DNA of 64,000 nt, taken from Lantana camara. Taxonomy: Eukaryota > Streptophyta > Magnoliopsida > Lamiales > Verbenaceae. Numbering within the stretch: position 1 is the stretch's first letter; every line of letters begins with the position of its first letter. The notes beneath the pieces were generated by a model that was not told the DNA's origin, ran no database searches, and was given only the letters and a program-made list of their open reading frames with translations. A program made the translations under genes and the position numbers. Shown in pieces: positions 1-12,109 of this stretch. Location of the stretch: assembly GCA_037501455.1 (NCBI GenBank), contig CM074862.1, positions 84,901,501 through 84,965,500 on the forward strand, in the 5' to 3' direction.

Positions 1-59
1 CTCTATGTAACATACCACACTACAGTAATACTATAATCAGCTTATATTTCCTTTCAACA

Positions 60-70
60 TGGTATCAAGC
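60..70 (+). other. Primer-binding site (initiator Met-tRNA type)
   Basis: TGGTATCAAGC directly follows the CA end of the truncated LTR. It matches the usual TGGTATCAGAGC site complementary to the 3' end of initiator methionine tRNA except for a small change at the end. Confidence 0.7.
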
Positions 71-262
71 AGGCAAAGAAAAAGAAGAATAAGCGATGAA
101 GCCAGATTCTTTTCTTTTCTCACCCGTTCCGTTTCTTTTTACTACGTTTTGATTTTTTCTCTCCTGCTGTGTCTGGTCCTTTCTAAGATTTCGCTTCTTT
201 TTTTTTTCAATCCTTCAGATCTTTAAAGTATATATATATAGAATTAACTGCAACCAAAAACT

Positions 263-1373
263 TGTGTTAATAGGAAGTAGTGCATAAAACCCGAGATATA
301 AAAAGTGGTTTAAAAACCCTAAATTTTAAAAAGTGGTCTAAAAAACCCTGCATCTTTAACTTTTTTTGGCTCACCACCCTTTGACTCAATCTGGTCAACT
401 TAAAAATGTGTTATGGCTAATTTACCCTCACTTTTTACCAATTGCGTTCTTAAAATTATATTATCATATTTATTAAAAAGTATATATATATATATATATA
501 ATAAATTTATAAATAATATTTAATATTTAAAAAATTAACAAATTTATAAAATATTATAATAAAAGATTCAAAAGAAGATAAAATATGTTCGTCTTCTCCA
601 CTCTTCACCTTATGCAATTAGGCCGCCTCCCCCCAAATCCATCTGCCACCACCCCATCTCCTCTCACCACTTCCAACAGTAGAACTACCGCCACCGCTAC
701 AGCCACCATAGAGCCACAGACCCATCTCCTCTCACAGTCCATCGTCCATGGGGCCTTCACCTCCAGCCCCACCGCCTCCGCAGCCATTACTGTAGCTCTA
801 CCACCAGCCCTTTTAAGAATCAGGATCCTCCACCTCCACAACCACTACCGTCATCGTGCCTACCACCACCATCGTCCCAGATCTGGCTCCACCACCAATT
901 CGGGCTCCAGATCCGGATCCACCACCATCGCGCGATGTAGTGAAGGTGGAGGTGGAAAGGGTGCGGCAGGATATGGTGGACCTGAACGGGGGAGGGTGGG
1001 CAGCGGGATATGATGGATGGGGTTAAGGGAGGAGAAAGTGGTAGTGGTGGGGCAGCGGAGGTCGTAGTGGCCAAGGGGAAGGACGGTGGTGGATTAGGTG
1101 GAGCGGTTGCGGCAATGACTTCACGTGGAGTAGCGGAGGCGCAATGGTGGTGGTGGTGGCGGATTATATATATATATACATACAATTTTTTTTGGAGGGG
1201 TGTGGGATAGTGAGAATAAAATAATTTGTAGTAAAATGAATTTTCTTTATAGCCAATCATTAAGGGCATTATAGACATCTCACTATTTAAAATCCAGTTA
1301 TAAATGCAGCCAACGAGGTTTTTAGAGGACTTTTTATATGTTAGGGTTTTTTGTGCTAGTTAGGCCTAACACA
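263..1373. mobile_element. Terminal-inverted-repeat DNA element nested in the LTR element
   Basis: The left end (about 263-320) and the reverse complement of the right end (about 1315-1373) align over some 50-60 bases: both contain TGTGTTA, then TAG, CA, AAAACCC, then ATATAAAAAGT and CTCTAAAAACC-like stretches. The middle (585-1150) is GC-rich and made of CCACC/GGTGG-type low-complexity sequence, unlike the AT-rich surroundings. Reading frames there are Pro/His/Gly-rich and overlap on both strands, as expected of repetitive sequence rather than a gene. I could not find a clean target duplication, so the family (Mutator-like by general look) is not settled. Confidence 0.5.
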
Positions 1374-1613
1374 GTGTATTACTTTGCAATTTTCCCTATA
1401 TATATATATAAGTTTTCAAAATTTTCAATTCCTGCCCTCCTTTTTCTTCCCCAATCCTTCACATGTTAATATATATACATATAAGTTTTTAAGTTTTTCA
1501 ATTCCTACCCTCCCACCCCCTTACACCCTTTAAGTTTTGGAGTTTTAGATACCCACCCCCTCAAAACAAATATGAATTAAAAAAAAAAAGAACTGTCTAA
1601 GTCAAGCCAATCA

Positions 1614-2000
1614 TGGTTTATCTCATTGTTAGGATGTAATCCTGCCAGCTCTTTGTTATCATGGTATTGTCATAAACTCTATCACGACTAGATCGTGATT
1701 TTTCTCAAGGCAAAACGTGATTTTGTCAACTCTTTGTTATAATGGCATGACCATAACTCTATCAACTCTTTGTTATAATGGCGTCACCATAACTCCCTGT
1801 TACGACTAGATTTTGATTTTTCTTAAGGCAATACGTGATTTTGTCAACTTTGTCAATTCTTTGTTATAATGGCATGACTATTACTCTTTGTCATAATGGC
1901 AAGACCATAACTCTCTGTCACGATTAGATCGTGATTTGTCTCAAGAAAAAATGTGTTTCTGTCAACTCTTTGTTATCTCTCTATCACGATTGATTAACTC
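1614..2000. repeat. Direct-repeat block with internal palindromes
   Basis: About four imperfect modules each contain a CTCTTTGTTATAATGGCATGACC-like segment and a CACGACTAGATCGTG-like segment. The second is itself an inverted repeat (ATCACGA ... TCGTGAT). The block lies in the interior of the LTR element between the nested TIR element and the 3' LTR. No coding potential is visible. Confidence 0.6.
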
Positions 2001-2295
2001 TTTCTCATGGCAGTGCCATAGTGTCTACTTTCACAGGTTGTCTGTAATTCTCCCTTCTCCTGTCACGATTTACCAAAATAAAAAAAACAAATGAAACAAA
2101 TCCTCTATCGTGATCTCTATCTGTCTACTCTATCACAATATATTGTGATACTCGAGGATAATGCTACGCTAGATTTTAATTGCAAGCGTCAAGGTTTCTC
2201 AGATTGAGGGGAGGATGAAATAGTCGCAGATCTTAGAATATTTTAATTTCTTTTGTTCATGCAACAAGTTGTGCATGTTAGACATGCTCCATCTT

Positions 2296-2491
2296 AAGGA
2301 GGAGGGTTAGAATTACTATATAAGTTGAAATCTAGTAGGGTTAGGAAGTTGATTTTAGATAAGATTAGGACTCCTAGTCTATTTGGTCTATCATCTCTAT
2401 ATATAATAGATATATAATAGAGGTCGGTTGGTCTCTATGTAACATACTACATTACAATAACACTGTATTCAGTTTATCATTCTTCTCAACA
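2296..2491 (+). repeat. Polypurine tract and 3' LTR of the first LTR element
   Basis: AAGGAGGAGG (2296-2305) is the purine tract; the LTR runs from about 2306 (GTTAGAATTAC...) to CTCAACA at 2491. About 186 bp is short for a copia LTR. The final 58 bases repeat the first 59 bases of the window. Confidence 0.6.
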
Positions 2492-2624
2492 GTAGTGAAA
2501 CGGCAAAGTTAAAGAATTCAATTTTTTAGAAATTACATCCTGCTGTATAGAGGGTGCAAGAGAATGTCAAAATTCAATTATGGAACGAAATTTGGATAAA
2601 TTAAAATGTCAAAATTCGAAACAT

Positions 2625-5362
2625 TCACTTGGTCTTGACATAAGAGAGCACACCTGAAGCATCTGTGCTGGAGACATCTGAACTCCGCCTAAGAATTGAT
2701 TTTGGAGAACCACGATCACCTTCTGCTTTTCCAGAAGCAGCTTCTAATATGCCTTCAGGCACTAGTTCTTCAGCTATCACTTGAGGAATATTCAGTAATA
2801 ATTTATCTTGTTCGGCCGGTGTTTGTAGCATCTTCCTTCTTTCTAGATATCCAAACAACGTAAACACCAGATGGTTAAGGAAACAATGCCGCTCACAGAT
2901 GAAATAGCCAGAAATCAGAAATCATGAATAATGTAGCAAAATGGTGTGCTATATACTTGTATTGCCCAACATAATTTAATGAGTCTAACGGAACAACAGA
3001 TGCAAGTTGACAGCAGAATAAGGGTTTCAATATGAAAATATAATAATAATAAGCAGATAAAGGATATTCTCTTCTCCATCCTTTTTCATTAGCACGATCA
3101 ATGAGCTTCTGTAACAAACAAAGTTCTTCGACAATCCACTGGAACCAATTGAAAAGAGGATAGGATAGAACAGATAGAAGTTAGAACCAAGATAAGAATC
3201 AACCAGGATTAGTCAAAAGAATTGTTAAACTTATGGTTCCCATCCAGATGATTGATTGGTAAGAGTCAATTGATAAGAGTTAAAACTTAGAAAAACAAGA
3301 AGAAAGAGAAAATGCGAAAGAGCAGAGCTTACATGTTTTGTGATATCAGTGTGCAACATTTGGGCCTTCAGTTCAAGCTCTTTCTGTCAGTTATGTCCAC
3401 TCTTAATTAATTAGCAAATTGTGTAAGGAAAAATAATGACAATGAAGACTGATAATTATAGAAAATAAACGATAATTATTTCATTAATGAAGTCCTAGTC
3501 TCAGTGTACTGTACCCTTGGTCCTTGAGGCTACTTTTGTCAATAACATAAAATTTATTCATGAGTCAAGAAGTCTTACAACAGTCAGCCTTTTGAGCAAA
3601 TCAGCTTTAATTCTATCCCGGACGTCCTCAAGTTCTTCCTGTGATAAGCATAACAAGGATTAATGAAGATTGATATTTATAGCAATAAATGCTCAATTTG
3701 AGGTAATGTAAAGCTACTTAAGCAGCCATTTACACCAGGTGAATGCAAGAATCTATGTCAGTAAAGTGTGAGCATTCTAATGTCTCTGTCTTACATTAAA
3801 TTAACTCAGATTGTTTTTTACATCTTCCAGTAATTCCGTTATGCGGTTTCAGAACCTCCAATTTCTATTTTTTAAGTTATTCTGGATGGTTCAGTAGGTT
3901 TCCAAAAATCCTGTACTTATAGAAATTTTGATCACATTTTGTCAAAACCCCAACTAATTACACTAATATTCAAAAATCAAGTGTATTAGACATTAGTATA
4001 ATTCAGCACTGGATTCAGTGAATTTTTCTTAATAGTAAAGAGATTTGAAGTCTGTGCAAACTAAATCACTCAATATTTTCAACCAATTAAGAAGCATTCA
4101 CAATTTCCCGGAAATTTGAGTTTTGGCATGATTGGTTGGATATCTACAGTTCCCAGGGATTGAATCCCAGGAGATTATTTCCTTTCTTTCGCATTGAATT
4201 ACAGTTACGTTTGTTATCCCCAATTATTTTCTTCTTTTAAAAACAGAAAAGAAACAACATTTTTATTCCATCGAAAGCTCAAGTCGGCAAGACTTTCAGG
4301 CATCGGTCCATATAACCTATAAAAAGGAGATGGTTGTGGGATTTTATAGAGGACCGCACCTCAAAAGGGGAAAAAAAAAAAAAAAAACAACAACAAAGAA
4401 AACAAAACCGCAACCTGAGGTCTAGAAAACAAAGAAAAGGAAGTTATGTTTGTTATTCCAAGTATTTCCCTCACTAATTAAACCAATAAAAGGCTTAAGG
4501 GTTTTGATATATAGTTACCTCAGTAAAATTATCATCTGAAAGCATGCTTATAGGGACATCCTTAAAAAAATTTGAAACTTTTAAGAGGATTTCATCACCA
4601 GCACCACCATCCCCAGAACCCTTTTCTACACCTGCAAAAGAATAATGTTAAAGAAGCAAGCAACAGCCATAATTCACAAATGATAATTCTGATGAAAATA
4701 ATTGATCAATATATATAAATCATATACATATAATCACCTGTGACTAGTTGGAGCTGGAAGCGATTCTTTTGATAAATGTCATTAGGGTCAGATTTCATCC
4801 TAACAAAGCTCCCCACCAACTTACACTCAAACTCGTCAGGTTTCTCGCGGAGCTCCTGGACTAAACTTTTCTTTAAATAAACTAGTTTGATATTTTCAGG
4901 AATAACAGCAGCAAAACAGCTTTTAGGAGTCTTGGTCACCTTCTTAACCTGACTAGTAGGATTACTTTTTCCTAGTTCTCCATAATCATCTTCTGAACTA
5001 TATAGTTCCTCATCCGAATCATCATGGTTTTCAGCAAAGTGCTCTTCCAGCATGTCATAAATTTTTACTCGAGGCATAGTTTTTTTCCCAAAAAGAGAAT
5101 AGAGTCTCTCATCGCAAAGGACTTTCTTCTTCTTTCCTGCACTACTAAGACCATTATCATTTATATACTTGGTGATGAATCTTGCCACATCATGTCGAGA
5201 GTGCTTTACACTTGTATTCTGACCAATTGCTTGAAGAAATTCAATAAGAGGCCTAGAGCCCCAGTCAATAAACTCGAGTTTTCTTTTCCCAACTTTTCTC
5301 TTCCTTTTCTGACAAACATATGGTTTATCATTGGATTCCTCCGTCCAAACAATGTCTTTCAT
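2625..5362 (-). CDS. SWIB/MDM2 and Plus3 domain protein (At5g08430-like), GYF end missing
   Basis: Exons on the minus strand in coding order: 5362-4738, 4631-4519, 3638-3579, 3383-3333, 3138-3068, 2859-2625; all phases join and give 384 codons plus stop. Residues about 33-110 form a SWIB domain (FIDWGSRPLIEFLQAIGQ ... RVKIYDMLEEHF); an acidic linker follows (DDSDEELYSSEDDYGE); about 152-310 is a Plus3 domain ending in LIDRANEKGWRRE. Plant proteins with this order act in chromatin and transcription-elongation processes in the nucleus; a basic KRKRKVGKRK stretch near the start suits nuclear import. The ATG at 5362 is used because a good acceptor (CTTTTAG) lies just upstream at 5382-5383 and the SWIB domain starts soon after. 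Relatives carry a GYF domain after Plus3; here the frame ends at 2625, or an alternative donor (CAG/GTGTGC, 2653) leads into the LTR element. Exon 5 and exon 6 are joined by an AT-AC intron. The protein is therefore either naturally short or truncated. Confidence 0.82.
2860..3067 (-). other. U12-type AT-AC intron of the SWIB/Plus3 gene
   Basis: No GT donor exists where exon 5 must end. Instead the exon ends AGAAGAGA and the intron begins ATATCCTTT (minus strand, 3067 downwards), the exact U12 5' splice-site consensus. The other end carries TTCCTTAAC (2882-2874), the exact U12 branch-site consensus, and the intron ends in AC at 2860, about 15 nt after the branch adenosine. Joining GA to G restores the Glu codon and the Plus3 reading frame (WRRE then LFGYLERR). 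Confidence 0.9.
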
Positions 5363-5381
5363 TTTGTCCCAATGAAAGAAC

Positions 5382-7540
5382 CTAAAAGAACTTAAGAGCA
5401 GCAAGTTTAAGGCGCCGACATGCTTTCTACAGGGCCATTACACCTGAACCTAAAAGAACCTAACAGTTTCCTCTACCAGCTAGAGGACTTACAATTTTAC
5501 AGTTTTTGGATTCCAAGAAGCGACACAGGTAGAACAATATGACAAGTGAAAAATGTCTGCAAAAATTAAAAGGATTTTGTCAGGTTTTAAATATGTTAAA
5601 ATTGTTTTTCATTTATGTAACAAATGAATCTAACTAGAGAATTTTTTTGTTTTTTATCAATAACTACTAAATTAGTTAGAAGTATTTTAGCAGTTATATC
5701 AGACAAAATAGAAGATAGACTTACAATTTCCTGATGCTGTACAGATCCTAAGAAATTGAATAAAGGGAATGAGAATTGTAAATAGTTACAGTGTACCTTG
5801 ACCAACAGCGCGCAGCCTCGGGTTACATTTCATCTTTGATCCATAATAATATAGACTGGAATATTGGAAAGATCCTGAAAGATGAATTTCAGAGTCCAAC
5901 AGTCAAAGACTGAGATGACTGAAGTTGAATCAAGGGCTTAAAACAATTTCAACAGAAAAGCAAATGAAATTATATAGCCTCGAAAACCAAAATCCATGAG
6001 ATTTCACAAAAGTTTCTCCAGATTATAAAAAAGGCCCAAAACGGAGATATTTAGGAAGGTTCTGATACAAAATAAAAAAGGAAGGTTCTGATACAGAATG
6101 TAGAGTAAAATTCCATACATGTTGTAATACTATTCAAGCTGCCTTTAGGTATTTGACTCTAATTTTTTATTTGAAATTTTTAAGTAATTGAAATTCCCTC
6201 CCCAAATCTTGTTTACATTTGATTCAAGAAGATTGAACTCAATCTAACAGGTCAATTACAAATTTACCCCAATAGCTCTTCACAAAAGAGGGGGCTGAAC
6301 AAGAAATTATCAGGGAGAGTTTATGACCCCCACCCGGCTCAAAGTAAAGTGAAACCATACCGACCACTAATGATGAAGCACTACTTATTTCGGTTTTAGA
6401 AATCAAAACGTAACTTTGGGAAGATTTAATTAACATAAATTGGACTAAAATATGATTAGCAATGTGCCTGATTCTCAATAGTTTCAGACCAACTACACTA
6501 ATAAAAAATTCCAGCATATCACATTAGGCCTTTTCACTCACTTGTTAGACTATCACTCAAGGTTCTCACTGACTACCCATAGTGATTTTTGCAAGTAAAT
6601 GATTAAATACTGATTAATTAAAACTTAACCAGAAAATGCCACAACAGATACAGTCATTTCACCATCCTTTCGACCGCCGTGTGGTTCATTAAATCCTATA
6701 CACAACCAGATTCTAGAAAACGTACAACAATATTAAGCATCTTCATAGAAACCCTCCATGATGAAGACATGAAGTAGAACAAACTGAAGGAACAAAACTA
6801 GTAAAGAAAGATGCCAACCAAATTGGATGAACACTAGACTTTGTTCCAATATTTTCCAACCGTTCTAACTTCTAACAGCTCCTCGAAAAAATCAAAATTT
6901 CTTGCTAAGGACGACATCTTAGGTCATCCCTACTCTGCATAAATTATGTATTCTCCGACCTTCCTAATAAGCTAATACCCTTCCGGAATACATGCATAAA
7001 ACCAAATACATTTTCCTGTTTCACATATCTCACAAAACATCCAATCCATAAAAGCTTCAATTCTGCATGCAAGTATTAATGGGCTGAGTTACATAAATAA
7101 ACAAAAAAATCAATGTCAAGCACAAATGCATCAAAAAGCAGCAAACCCACAAGCAAACATCAGGTACAGAATCAGCGACGGACAAACTAACACAACAAAT
7201 TCGCATTTCAAATCAGATTGTACGCATGCAAAAGGGGCTCTTGAAGAAACTGAAGCATCCCAAATCAAGAAATTCGAGGAATTTCTAACCTCGCGGTTAA
7301 AATCAGAAACCCCAAATAAATAATCCAACCAGTAGAACTTTCTATTGCGTTCCAGAATGGGGAGAAAAAGGATTAATCTGAAGCGTCAAAAAAGGGAACC
7401 ATCATCACGAGGAGGAGTGAGCTCTTCTGCGGGAAAACCATTAGTACGTTGCCGAATGCTAATCCCTCATTTTCTTCTCTTGCCAAGTGTTGTGCCTTTT
7501 GCTTCGATTTTAGGGATTGTTAACTGTTGTGCCTAATATT
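5382..7540 (-). promoter_or_regulatory. Likely 5' UTR, leader introns and promoter of the SWIB/Plus3 gene
   Basis: No convincing protein is seen here. An acceptor-like CTTTTAG stands directly upstream of the first coding exon, and a donor-like CGCGAG/GTTAGA lies near 7285-7300 on the minus strand in a less AT-rich patch (7330-7450), suggesting a leader exon with a long leader intron. The small overlapping frames at 7126-7536 are not conserved-looking. The transcription start cannot be placed. Confidence 0.35.
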
Positions 7541-8268
7541 TTAATTATTATTATTTTTAATAACACTACCACAAATTTTGTAGGAAACCAGTGAAATTCA
7601 CGTGCGTTCCACGTTTATCATTTAGTTTATTTTGATAAGTTTAGTTATTATATTTATTAAGTAAATTAATATATTAAAAACCTCTAATTTAATTACATAA
7701 ATATAATAAAATTTGTAATTAATCAATTTAATTTTATAAAACTACACATACAAAAAAATTTATTTGAAACCTCTCTTTTGAACCATATACAATATGTAAA
7801 AATTCAAATTAGAAAAACATTCGATTAATAAAGAAACAATCAAAATATATATTTGAAACTACATTACTCTTTTGAACCATATACAATACGTAAAAATTCA
7901 AATTAGAAAAACATTCGATTAATAAAGAAACAATCAAAATATATATTTGAAACTACATTACTGTATAAAAAAAAAATTACAATGGATAATGTAAATGCAA
8001 AGACATATATAAAACATATAAATTTAAAATTTTAAAAAATCATATAAAATACTATGTTAATTATATATACTTTATCTTTTATATTATTTGATTTTTATTA
8101 ATATAACTTGTGATTTATCTTTGATTATTATATAAAGTTCTGAAATGTTTCTCTGTTATAACTCAAAATGTAAATGTTATTGCATTTTCTATAGGAATCA
8201 CCCTCTTCATATTTGCATGTTAATGCATTGGATTCTTTGCAACCCAACACTGGAATAGTAACCTCAAG
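7541..8268. repeat. AT-rich spacer with a two-copy 94-bp tandem duplication
   Basis: 7773-7866 and 7867-7960 are near-identical direct repeats starting CTCTTTTGAACCATATAC and differing at one visible base. The wider segment 7737-7990 has a diverged relative at about 26358-26495. Nothing else is recognisable. Confidence 0.75.
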
Positions 8269-9772
8269 CTAAGACTTATACATTGGTGGACCATCCTAAA
8301 CCCAATAACTATCTTGGACCTTATGGTCTATCCTCACCAATATATCCACTATGATGTTTCTTTGTCTCGGGATGTGCCCAACTGAGCTCCCTAGGGCCTA
8401 AGGAGTAAATTTCGGCAATCAAATATTAAACTTTTCATGGGGTGCTCTTTATAATCCTTATTTCTTATACATTTCACCACCGTCTCCAAATCAATTTCCA
8501 TATTAATCTTCAGAATGAGCCTCTCCCAAGCTAACTTTAATCTCTTACGTAAGCCTAATAACTTTGTCACTTTTGTTGGAACTCTATCGAAATTTATAGA
8601 GTATCTTAGCACCCATCTTCCACTTTCATCTTGAATTACGCTCCTAGTCAAAGTATTACTGGTGTGGCTATAAAAGCTTCCAACTCAACGCACGTTTTCT
8701 TTTGCCTGTGTTTCTTGTCCTCACTAAGTAGTACTAAGGACTCAGGTAACTCTTTTATGTGGTGAAAAGTGATGTTTCTAAACTTCATAATATTCTAATA
8801 GCTTCATCAGTTTCGTGCTTTTCAAAGATTACAGAGCGTTGAGATCAAGACAACTACCCAAGGCATTTTGGTAACATGTTGCTCTGAACTTTGTTATTAA
8901 AAGCTCTCTTCGAGCCATTCCAAACCTTACAAGCCACAAAACTTTCGACCAGTCTACATATCAATAATCTTGTCCCACATCAGAAATGCGAATGGACAGC
9001 TTCTTAGCACGTGATCCACATCTTCACGTCTTATACAACAACTTGTACATATATCGCTTTTCCCAATTTTCAGTCATACTTCAATGCATTCGTGTGCAAG
9101 CTGTCATGTTGGTAAATTCACAAGAAAATCTTGAACTTTTAAGGGTAAGATAATTTCCAAATTCATTTCTAGTATTTTATAGCATGTCTCATTCAATACC
9201 ATAAGTAGATTATAGGCCATTTTATAGGAGAAATTATCGTTAGTTTCACCAAACTTTATATTATTTATATTTAATTTTTGTCCCCTTTTGTTTTCAGCTT
9301 AGCTATGTTCCATTTTTTGATCTATTCCCATGAGATCATATGCCATAAAAATTTTATTCTCCTCATAAATGTTATCTTTCGATACGTTGCCTAGTTTGCC
9401 TTGTGATAACCATCTATCATTCTATAAAGACACCCCGTCACCGTTTTCAATCCTCCAATATTTGTAAAATGGTTCTACCATCTAAATACTTCTAATAATC
9501 CTCATTCATGCTCGAGAAGCCAAAAGTTGAGGCTTACTTTCAAGAATATCCCTTCCCCATCTTTTAAATATCTATTCTTATATATCTAGCTCCGCAGTGT
9601 TGTCTCCTTGTTAAGTATTCTCCATCCTATTTTAGCGAACTTCGCTATTCTATTTTTTCGGGCTTGTGTAACACCCAATCCCCATTCTCGCTTCTTTCTA
9701 ATCACCTTCTTTAACCCTATAAGATGGGTTCATTTCTTTGTTATATTAGTCACCCAAAGAAGATAAGACTCA
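8269..9772 (-). mobile_element. LINE (L1-type) 3' remnant, copy A
   Basis: Minus-strand fragments match the 3' half of plant L1-type LINEs. 8651-8391 carries an RNase H-like piece (WERLILKINMEIDLETVVK, then HPMKSLIFDCRNLL). Upstream parts repeat, with many changes, the zinc-binding region of copy B. Stops and frameshifts are frequent. The unit is homologous to 9773-11349, so it is either a second 5'-truncated insertion or a tandem duplication. No polyA tail is obvious at the 8269 end. Confidence 0.65.
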
Positions 9773-12109
9773 TCTAGTTCCGTCTGCGGAGCACCCTAGA
9801 CGCAGTAATTATCTTAAACCTTGTGAGTTATCATCGTAAATTTATCTGTCATCATATTTCTTTCTCTCAGAATGTGTTCAATCTAAGTTTCCCAGAGCCG
9901 CGGGGTAAATTTCGGCTATCAAATATTATATTTCTCATGTAGTGCTTTTCATTATTCTTCGTTGTTATCCATTAATTCGCCACTATCTTTGAATCAATCT
10001 CAACATTAATTTTTGGAAAATGTCTTTCCCAAGTTAGTGTTAATCCCTCATGTAAGCCCAATAACTCTACCATATTTATTGAAACTCTACCAATATTCAT
10101 AGCATATCCTAACACTCATCTTTCGTTGTCATCTCAGGTGACGCCCCTGACTGAATCATTGTTGGTGTGGTTATAAAGCTTCCATCCGAGTATAGTTTCA
10201 TCCACCCCTTCTTGAGTTTATTCCACGACAACTCAACGCGAACTTTCTTTTACCTATGTTTTTTGTCCTTATTGATTAGTATTGAAGCCTCAGATAACTC
10301 TTTTATGTAGCAAAATGTGACGCTTTTAGGATCCATAACATTCTAATAGCTCCATTGTTTTTGTGTTTTCCAAGAATTTTAGAGTTTCAAGATTGAGAGA
10401 ACCCACCCAGGACAATTTGTTAACATGTTGCTCTGAATTTTGTTGTTAAAGTTCTCTTTGAGTCAGCCCGACCCTCGCAAGCCACGAAGATTTTAACATG
10501 TCTATGCATCAATAATCTTATCCCACACCTGGCATGCAAACGAACAACTTCTCAACACACGGTCCACATCTTCTTGTCTTATGCAACAACATGTACATGT
10601 ATCGCTTTCCCCAATTTTTTTGCCATACTTAGGGCACTCGTGAGAGCTACCATGTTGGCAAAGACGCAAGAAAATCTTGAACTTTTGAGGGGTAAGGTAA
10701 TTTTCAAATACATTTTCAATTTTCTCGCATGTCTCATCTGATACCATAAGTAGATTACAGGTCATTTTATAGGAGAATTTGTCATTAGTTGTCCTTGTTG
10801 TGACTCTCTTAGCTTCGTTATCATGTAGCGTGATTGGGACTTTAAATATCTTACTCACCACCTCCGCAGGTAGTACTGTTTTCAACCTATCCAGGTTCTA
10901 TTTTTTTATCTATGACAATGAGATTATGTACCATAAGATCTTTATCCTTCTTATAATCGTTATCTTCAAGGATGTCAGCTAGTCTAGTTTGCCTTGTGAT
11001 AACCATATATCATTCCATAAAGGCAGCCATTCATCATTCGCAATCTTTCATTGCACGATTCCACCATTCGAATGTTTCTAACAATCCCCTTCCATGCTCA
11101 GGAAGCCATAAGTTAAGGCTTATGTTCAAGAATTTCCTCCCCTCTTAAATATTTTTTCTCTTATGTATCTAGCTCCACATCTTCATCTCCTCGTTGAGCA
11201 TTCTCCATTTCGTTTTAGCGAGCATCGCTATATTGTTTTTTTGGTCTTCGCTAACACTCAATCCACCTTCTCGCTTCTTTCTAATCACCTTCTTCCATCC
11301 TATAAAATGGATTTGTTTCTTTGGTGTATCAGTTACCCAAAGAAAGTCACAATTGAGTCGATCAAGTTTATTGTACACGTGTTTGGAGAATCAATTCGTA
11401 TGTATCAGATAGATAGGGATCAAACTCGTGATCGACTGAATAAGTGTCATTCATCCAGGAAGACTTAGCATTTTGGTATTCTATCCCGATAAGCGTTTTT
11501 CTTGACGGTCTCTCAATCACCGTTGAGAAAATCTCGCGTTTTGGTCAAAGCTCATCTGCACCCCAAGATAGTTCTCTAAGTTATCCTTTCATGCTTAAAA
11601 ATTCTAATAACATGTTGCTTTAAATCATTAGGTACATAAGGTGCAAATAATACACATGATTTGCTGAAGTATAATTTGAGGCCTAAAACCCTGCAAAATA
11701 CCTCAACTACAATTCGAATGCACATCGCTCTATTTATGGCAACCTTAACTCTCAATATTATATCGCCCACAAAAAGCGGTGTGAGGGCCTCCCAACATAC
11801 CAGAGTACAATCATTTTGGTGATCATTTTAAGCAATACGTTGCACAATGTAACGGGCCTAAGCTCGCCTATTTTTTCTGGAGCATTAACTTTCAAAATTG
11901 GAAAAATAAATACCCAACAAGCATATTGAGAATTAATTTTGTACCATATAATCATTGATAGATTTCACTATCGAGTCTCCTACTATATCCTAATAGGTTT
12001 GGAAAAAGTAAGCTTGAAAACCAACTGCTCCTAGCACTTTGTACGGGTGAATGCTCAAGATTCTTTTATTTGAGGTCGTTCTTGCCAAGTTATCTTTCCA
12101 GGGTTCGTT
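9773..12109 (-). mobile_element. LINE (L1-type) remnant, copy B, with reverse-transcriptase fragments
   Basis: Read on the minus strand from 12100: a reverse-transcriptase entry motif (HPYKVLGAVGFQAYFF, near 12010), then LKVNAPEKIGELRPVTLCNV (about 11890), then GLKLYFSKSCVLFAP (11680), then the thumb region (LNCDFLWVTD ... IHFIGWKKV, 11350), then a zinc-binding RT domain (10885-10502, with CPKYG ... CTCCC and VLRSCSFACQVW). These lie in order but in several frames, with stops, so the element is dead. Its 5' side is cut by the TRIM element at 12110. Confidence 0.75.

Larger units (their letters stand above)
1..2491 (+). mobile_element. Non-autonomous LTR retrotransposon (copia-like ends), 5' LTR cut by window edge
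   Basis: The first 59 bases (ending TTTCAACA) are a diverged copy of 2434-2491 (ending CTTCTCAACA); both begin CTCTATGTAACATAC. The first copy is followed at once by a primer-binding site for initiator Met-tRNA, and the second is the end of a TG...CA-type LTR preceded by a purine-rich tract. So this is one element read on the plus strand, with most of its 5' LTR off the window. The interior has no gag or pol reading frame; it holds a nested inverted-repeat element and a block of short direct repeats. The LTR ends are only roughly 75-80% alike by eye, so the insertion is old. Its right end lies about 130 bp from the last visible exon of the SWIB/Plus3 gene. Confidence 0.7.

Noticed and set aside
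585..1278. Long Pro/His/Gly-rich reading frames on both strands
   Set aside because: They arise from CCACC/GGTGG low-complexity sequence inside a TIR element; overlapping frames on both strands and no domain.
5024..5395. 123-codon plus-strand frame
   Set aside because: It is the complement of the SWIB exon, which has clear domain similarity and fitting splice sites.
7126..7536. Small frames on both strands upstream of the SWIB/Plus3 gene
   Set aside because: Position and composition fit a leader exon and promoter; no homology or conserved pattern recognised.
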